Positions 58,150 to 64,000 of a stretch of DNA of 64,000 bases are shown here, one piece after another; within the stretch, counting starts at the first letter, position 1, and each line of letters starts with the position of its first letter. The DNA comes from Hypoxylon rubiginosum. Its lineage: Eukaryota > Ascomycota > Sordariomycetes > Xylariales > Hypoxylaceae. Made by a program: the position numbers and the translations under genes. The stretch is taken from contig CADCXA010000025.1 in the NCBI GenBank assembly GCA_902806565.1, positions 3,149,739 to 3,213,738 of the forward strand, written 5' to 3'. The notes below the pieces were generated by a model. The model was given only the letters and a program-made list of their open reading frames with translations, searched no databases and was not told the origin of the DNA.

Positions 58150-61100
58150 GATATCGAATAAGAACGAAGGGTTTAAGATGCGATGTTGAGCTGGAAGCAT
58201 ATTGTAACTCGGGTCAGGCAGCGCACCTGTTTTGTATGGTACTTTACCTGTGCAGAGGGCAGGAGGTTGCTCTGTCGATTGCTAGCCGATTTGAATACCA
58301 AAATATATAGAATACAGCTTGAAACATGGGCTACATTCTCGTTTAAAAACGGGTAGGGTAAACTGCACAGTTAAGCTGCAACCTGCTCTGGCGAAGAGTT
58401 GGGTTTTGTATGGGATTTCACATGTCGGGCGATTACTCCTTTAAACGACGGCCGACTAGAGAACAAAAATATGGAGAATATAGCTCCAGTAAATGGCTAT
58501 CGATCAATAACAAAGGATCTAAGGTGAGCTGTACGGTTGAGCTAGAATCTCCAATTGAACTTGCGTCGGGCAGCGGGTCACTTTTTGTATGGGAATTCAC
58601 TTGTCGAGCGATTACTCGGTCAATTGTTAACCGATCAAAACATAGAAATATGCAAAATATGGATTGAGTTACTGGCTACCGGCCCACAGAAAATGGGTTA
58701 AGTAAACACCAGGGTTACGTCAGGGTTGAACTACAAATTGTCCTCGGGCAGCGAGTCGGTTTTAGTATGGGATTTCACTTATCGAGCGATTACTCTTTTA
58801 ATTGGGAGCCAATCTAAATGTAAAAATACGTAATATGAAGCTTGAACTACGGGCTACCAGCCTGTAGATAATGAGTAGACTAAACCGCAGGGTTGTGGCA
58901 GGATCAAGCAACAACTTGCCCCCGGGCAGCGGGTCAATTTTTGTATGGGAATTCACTTGTCGGGCGATTACGGACTCAATTATCAACTAATATAAATGTA
59001 AAATACGTAAGATACAGCTTGGACCACGAGCTACCAGCCTGAAGAGGATGGGGAGAGTACATTGCAGGGTTGAGGCAGGGTTAAGCGACAACTTTCCGCG
59101 GGCAGCGGGTCGGTTTTTGTATGTGAATTCGCTTGTCGGGCGATTACTCACTTAATTGTGGGCGGATTGAAATATAAAAATACGGGAAATTCAGCTTGGA
59201 CTATGAGCTACTGGCCCGTGGAAGATGGGTTTCATAGACCGCAGGGTTGAGCTACAGCTTTTCACAGGCAGCGAGTCGGGTTTGATATGTGAATTTGCTT
59301 GTCGGGCGATTACTCTTTCAATCTAAGGCCGACCAGAGTATCAAAATATGGAAAATACAGTTTGAATGACTGAAATTGGCCGAGCACGTAAGGTTCAATA
59401 TACGACGTGCCGTTAAGTTTGAAGTTGATTGCAACTTGCGCCGGGCAGCGCACCCGATAAAGCACCCGACTTATCGGGACGTCACTCATTCCATTGCCAT
59501 CCGACTTGAATAGAAATATGTAAAATGAAGCTTGGAATATAAGCTACATTTCTATCTGAACTTGCTGCCGTAGATTGCAGGATTCAGCCATAACCCGACC
59601 TGGGCCGCGGGTCGGTTTTTGTATGTGATTTAACTTGTCGAGCGATATCTCGCTTGATCTTGGAAGAAATAGATCGCGGAAATATGTGGAAGATAGCTTG
59701 AAGAGGGGGCTATGGGTCCAGTAGATAGAGTGTGATATAACTTATAAGGCCGATTTAATACAAGTTGTCCAACATGTCCTGGGCAGCGAGTCGGTTTTTG
59801 TATGTGATTTTATCTGTCGAGTAATATCTCACCCAATCATTGATGGAATCGGACATAGAAATATGTCAAATAAAGCCTGGATAAAGGGCAATCAGCCCTA
59901 AAAGGGAATATGACTTAGGCTGTAGGATTGATTTAATAAGAATTTACGAACTTGCCCCTGGCAGCGAGGCGGTTTTAGTATGCGATTTCACTTGTCGAGC
60001 GATACCTCCCGGAACTATTTGAAATCTAAAACATAAAAATATACGGAATACATCTTAGATAATGAGCAACGGGCCTAGCAAGAGAGATGTGAATATGTCG
60101 CAGGGTTGATTTAATACAAATTTCTCACTTGCACCAGGCAGCGCACCCGTTTTTGTATGGGAGTTTACATGTCGGGCAATTGCTCGCGCAATCACTGTCA
60201 GATTCAAATATAAATATGTAAAATACTCCTTAAATCACGGGCTATCGGACCAACATATGCGATTCGGGATAAACATCATTGTCGGATTAAAGATATATCA
60301 GGATTTGCTACATGTTATGTACTGGCGCTATATGCGGCTGCTCTCTCAATTGTTGCCTGATTTAAGTACAGATATCTGCGGAAGAGAGCTTGGATCATAA
60401 GCTATTTAAGAAGATCGGAAATCTTTGGATATCATAAGGTGGAGCGAGAACCTGTCCCAGGCAGCGGATCGGTTTTACATGGGATTCTACGTGTCGGGCA
60501 GTTTCTCAACCAACTGTGCACCAATTCAAAGATAAATATGTAAAATACAGCTTTGGATATAGGCTATTGGCCTGATGTGAGAGATTTGGAGCGACGCGTA
60601 GGATTGGGTTGGGAATGTGTTGGAGTGTACCGCAGGCTGTGTGTTGGGACTATGCAACAGCTCTTTCAATTGTTGCCCGATTCAAGTACGACAACTTGGG
60701 AAAGATACATCGACTTACGGGCCATTCGAATAACTCGGAAGACTTGGGATATCATAGGATTCAGCGAGAACACGACCCGGGCAGTGGGTCGGCTTTTGTA
60801 TGGGAGTTAACATGTCGGGCGATTAGTCAATCAATTACGGGCCGATTCGAATATAAGAATATGTACATACAGCTTGGACTACGTGCTACTGGTCTACCAT
60901 GAGAAACCTAGAGCGAGGTGAATTGCGAGGTTCGGGATGTATCAGGATCTTCTGCAACCTATGTGTTCGCGCTTTATGCGACCGCTCTTTTAATTGTTAC
61001 CCGATTAAAGTCCAAGAACCTGCGAAGGATAGCTTGATTCACGTGCTACTTGTAAAACCTGCAAGAATTGGGATATATCATAGGGCTAGGCGAGAAGCTG

Positions 61101-62440
61101 GTCTAGGCAGTGGGCCGGTTTTTGTATGTGATTTGACGTGTCGGGCGATTTCTCCCGCCGTAACTGCCCGACCGGAGCACAACTACCTCCGAATGATAGT
61201 CAGACTCCGCGGCTACATGTCAGTATCGACGGGCTTCAGGTCGGTGATCGGATCGGGAGAGAAACACGATATAAAGTACCCCGGGCAGCGGGTCGGTTTT
61301 TGTATGGGTTTTGACCTGTCGAGTGATTTCTTCCTTGGCTCATGCCCGACTGGAGCGTAGATACCTTCAGAGAATAGCTTGTCTCGAAGGCTACCGGCCG
61401 GTGTAGGGAGAGGTTGGAACAGCCGTCAGATCAAGAGGAAAGCATGATTGAAAGTACCCCGGGCGGCGGGTCACTTTTTGTATGGGATTTAACCTGTCGA
61501 GCGATACAATCATCATTCACTACCCGATTAAAACATAAATACCTTCGGGGGATGGCCTGACTCGCAGGCTACGGGCCGGTATCAGGGGAGGTCAATATGG
61601 TCATCGGTTCGAACGAAAAACGTGATTTCAAGTACCTCAGGCAGCGGGTCACTTTTAATATGGGAATTCACTTGTCGAGCGACCCTGATCGTAATTCTTG
61701 CCCGAATCAATTCAAAGAATATGGAGAAATTAACTTGGCCCGCATGCTATCAGCCGGCGCCGGTTCAACTGGAAAGGTCATAGGTTCGTGGTGGGAAAGA
61801 AATATGACACTGCCTAGCGCCGCCGTCTCACCGGTCGGGTCATTTCTCAGTCGATTGTTACCTGATTGAAATGCGAGTACATGTAGGACGTAGCCTAGAT
61901 TTAGAGCTACTCGACGGTATCAGAGGGCTAGAGGTAGGTTATAGTATCGAGCTGAAAATGCAATGTAGCGTACCTCGGGCAGCCGGTCACTTTTTGTATG
62001 CGATTTCACTTGTCGAGCGATTATTGTCGCAATTGTCATCATATCGAGATATAGAAATATGATATAAATAGCCTGGACCATGTGTTACCAGCCTGCGGAG
62101 TTTCGTTAAGGGGAATGGTAGGTCTGGCCCAGAAATTCAATATGAACTTGTGCCGGGCAGCGAGTCGGTTTTACTATGTGATTTCACCTGTCGAGCGATC
62201 ATTGACACAATTCTTGCCAGAATTTAGTATAGTTATATGCAAAGTGTATCGTAAGTTACAGGCTATCAGCCGACCAAAGAAGGGAAGCTAGAAATACATT
62301 TTGGCATATCCGAAACTACGCACCGGTATTTGTATGTGATTTCACTTGTCGGATGATTTCTCCTGCAATTATCAGCCGATCATGACATGGAAATATGCGA
62401 AATATAGCTTGGATTATGGGCTACAAGATAGGATAGGTCA
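58150..62440 (+). repeat. Subtelomeric satellite array, about 25 degenerate units of about 171-178 bp
   Basis: A recurring core, GGGCAGCGGGTCGG then TTTTTGTATGTGATTTCAC then TTGTCGGGCGATTACTC, recurs head to tail. Copies lie near 58215, 58390, 58565, 58745, 58922, 59100, 59268, 59443, 59605, 59781, 59960, 60136, 60461, 60780, 61106, 61283, 61461, 61640, 61978, 62155 and 62315. More diverged cores fill the gaps near 60310, 60630, 60950 and 61810. The second half of each unit has AAATATAAAAATATG, then TACAGCTTGGA, GGGCTACCGGCC and GCAGGGTTGAG. Mean spacing is about 171 bp; most steps are 174-179. The units are diverged and carry no continuous frame; short ORFs inside repeat the same peptide only because the DNA repeats. 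All units have the same orientation, toward the telomere. Confidence 0.95.
60240..61105 (+). repeat. Dimeric higher-order repeat inside the satellite
   Basis: Here ordinary units alternate with a diverged type. The diverged type carries GCGCTATATGCGGC/GCGCTTTATGCGAC and a following TCTTTTAATTGTT-like stretch, and ends in GGATATCATAGG with AGCGAGAA. The GGATAT(AT)CATA landmark appears near 60428, 60750 and 61070, so the larger period is about 320 bp (three copies). Confidence 0.75.
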
Positions 62441-63210
62441 CGAACACCTGCGCGATCTTGTGTAAAAAGTCAGATTGGGAGGTGGTGTAAGCATATGTGA
62501 ACCTCCAGCACAAATACCTTTAGAAATGATCGGAGAAGTGATGGAAGTAACTGGACGGTGGGGAGATGGAAATAGACAATCAGCGGATAGATTGGATATG
62601 GCGAATACAAGACATTTACCTTGAGAAGTTGTCGATAAACTGCGCTCTCCCAGACATTTTCGATTTGGTTCATAAGCCTGGGCACGTTAACATCGAAAAG
62701 ACAAGAGTCAAGCTCAATGATTTTGACATTCTCAGGACTCGTAAAACTCGTCATATCGACCAGGATGTCGGAAGTTATCACGGCAACATAGTAACCGAAA
62801 ATCAAGAACCCGAACCGCCATCCACTAGGAAATGAAGAATGACAGCTAACAGTCAGGATATGAAAACCCCAAACCGCTATCGAACAAAAGGTCTGGAGCC
62901 AGCAACCTAGACTCGGCAACAACCCGAATCGCTAACATAGAAGTCTTGAGTTTCCGAGTACATATTTGGGATGGATCCATTCCAAAGGCCCCGAGCTAAG
63001 GACCGGGATAACATGCGGGCCACGTGGATTACCCCGACCGGGCAATACAAGGTTATTCGGGCAGGAGTAATTGGGCCCCGGGTATCTGGTTCGGACCTAG
63101 GTCCGGGTACTTGTAGCGCAACCGCAACTTCAACTGGCACTCGTACTCAAAGTCGCGCGTTCAGATGCCGAACTAGCCTTACAAGTATGCAGTGCGTATT
63201 TAACCCTTAA
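62441..63210. other. Unresolved region between satellite and telomere-proximal DNA
   Basis: Frames are open on both strands: 150 aa on the minus strand from 62922 (includes WRFGFLIFGYYVAVITSDIL and ENVWESAVYRQLLK, followed by a GTAAAT donor-like site) and 89 aa on the plus strand from 62566. Neither has a domain I recognise, and at most one is real. The minus frame with its splice-like site is the slightly better candidate for a decayed gene end. Confidence 0.35.
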
Positions 63211-63242
63211 GTACGATTCTTTTTCTTATGCCCCATAATAAT

Positions 63243-63290
63243 GTAAGGGTTAGGTTCAATATCTAAGAGGGGGGTTAGGTTCAATTTTAA
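63243..63290 (+). repeat. Interstitial degenerate telomere-like repeats
   Basis: Two copies of GGGTTAGGTTCAAT occur about 30 bases apart, in the same orientation as the terminal repeats. They may be leftovers of an older terminus. Confidence 0.6.
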
Positions 63291-63548
63291 TAACTCGGGT
63301 ATTTGGATAGGTACAGCTTTATCAATTGAATCAATGGGTAATTAAGCTGATGCGATTCCAAATCTGTAATCCGTTTTTTCATAGCTGTATTATTGATTGA
63401 GATATCAAGGATTGAAAATACGGCTTTGAATTTTTAATGTTCCTGCGCTGGGATTGCCAAGGGATTTTCACGCTAAGGATTTAAGGTTTTTCAACCCATT
63501 TGATTGGTCCAATTAAGCGCAAGCTTTAATTAGATAAAATAAGTGTAA

Positions 63549-63631
63549 ATCACGTGACAGCCCGCAGCCCCCCGGCCCCGGAGATATCACGTGACGGCCC
63601 GTAACCCCCAGTTCCGGATAAATCACGTGAT
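63549..63631. promoter_or_regulatory. Three CACGTG palindromes in a 36-37 bp tandem repeat
   Basis: AATCACGTGACAGCCCG, ATATCACGTGACGGCCCG and AAATCACGTGATATA place CACGTG cores at 63551, 63588 and 63624. The first two spacers are C-rich and similar (GCAGCCCCCCGGCCCCGG; TAACCCCCAGTTCCGG). CACGTG is the E-box bound by bHLH factors such as Cbf1 in yeast; whether any binds here is inference. Confidence 0.7.
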
Positions 63632-63726
63632 ATAAAAAAATTTAAAATTAAAATAAATTTAAAATTAAAGTAAAAAATTATAAAATAACTTATATTTAAA
63701 ATAACCCGTATTTAAAATAACCCGAT
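63632..63726. other. AT-rich subterminal block with short direct repeats
   Basis: A nearly pure A/T stretch of TTTAAAATTAAA-type words ends in two copies of TATTTAAAATAACCCG immediately before the telomere repeats. Confidence 0.8.
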
Positions 63727-64000
63727 GGTTAGGGTTAGGGTTAGGGTTAGGGTTAGGGTTAGGGTTAGGGTTAGGGTTAGGGTTAGGGTTAGGGTTAGGG
63801 TTAGGGTTAGGGTTAGGGTTAGGGTTAGGGTTAGGGTTAGGGTTAGGGTTAGGGTTAGGGTTAGGGTTAGGGTTAGGGTTAGGGTTAGGGTTAGGGTTAG
63901 GGTTAGGGTTAGGGTTAGGGTTAGGGTTAGGGTTAGGGTTAGGGTTAGGGTTAGGGTTAGGGTTAGGGTTAGGGTTAGGGTTAGGGTTAGGGTTAGGGTT
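63727..64000 (+). repeat. Telomere, about 45 copies of TTAGGG
   Basis: An uninterrupted TTAGGG array of 274 bases reaches the window end, G-rich strand 5' to 3' toward the terminus, the correct polarity for a right chromosome end. It may continue beyond the window. Confidence 0.99.

Noticed and set aside
58410..61869. Several ORFs inside the satellite carrying a recurring peptide like FVWEFTCRAI
   Set aside because: They repeat because the DNA core repeats; the period is not a multiple of three, units are interrupted by stops, and no continuous frame exists.
1..64000. CRISPR arrays or bacterial operon signals
   Set aside because: The genome is eukaryotic (telomere, spliceosomal introns); the only regular repeat array is the subtelomeric satellite, which has no spacer/repeat structure of CRISPR type.

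Overview
This window is the right-hand end of a linear chromosome of a filamentous ascomycete (Pezizomycotina; gene content and intron style suggest Sordariomycetes). It ends in about 45 perfect TTAGGG repeats (63727-64000), with the G-rich strand running toward the end. Most genes have short GT-AG introns of 49-97 nt. The families seen (Doa10-type RING-CH ligase, DUF3433 membrane proteins, fungal rhodopsin-domain proteins, allergen-like His-rich proteins, MFS and P450) are typical of this group.

Left, core-like part (1-14.4 kb): a partial minus-strand gene of the fungal 'hoxa13' type that runs off the left edge; a complete Doa10/SSM4 ER ubiquitin ligase (5714-11221, one intron); and a DHA1-type MFS transporter (14349-12241). 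An 8.4 kb stretch with no convincing gene follows (14350-22767).

Middle, accessory part (22.7-45 kb): two divergent allergen-like genes; a head-to-head pair of a 7-TM fungal rhodopsin-domain protein and a cytochrome P450; a small secreted protein diverging from an ankyrin-like protein; a Ser/Thr-rich secreted mosaic protein (34222-36209); then three minus-strand relics in a row (a frameshifted APH-type kinase, a 5'-truncated SDR with a stop codon, and a multiply broken rhodopsin-domain gene). An intact single-exon 1514-aa DUF3433 protein closes this part. Other decayed sequence lies beyond it, including what reads like a highly reducing polyketide synthase dehydratase fragment (about 46.75-47.6 kb).

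Subtelomere (52.6-64 kb): a degenerate satellite with a period of about 171-178 bp occupies about 58150-62440 (about 25 units), with a local dimeric higher-order repeat. Two detached units of the same satellite, in the same orientation, sit at about 52600-52950. The 5.2 kb between them holds a possible two-module alpha/beta-barrel protein gene and a ten-exon secreted mosaic gene. The mosaic gene has a zincin-like HELFH domain, Ser/Thr linkers and a cyanovirin-N-like C-terminus, with an apparent frameshift after the zinc motif. Between satellite and telomere are a short unresolved ORF region, three CACGTG palindromes at 36-37 bp spacing, and an AT-rich block.

The most unusual features are the nucleosome-sized satellite with a gene block lodged inside it, the E-box triplet next to the telomere, and the two secreted mosaic genes that share one layout. 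Exon boundaries were worked out by hand from splice signals and reading frame. Family assignments are from recognised motifs, not database searches.
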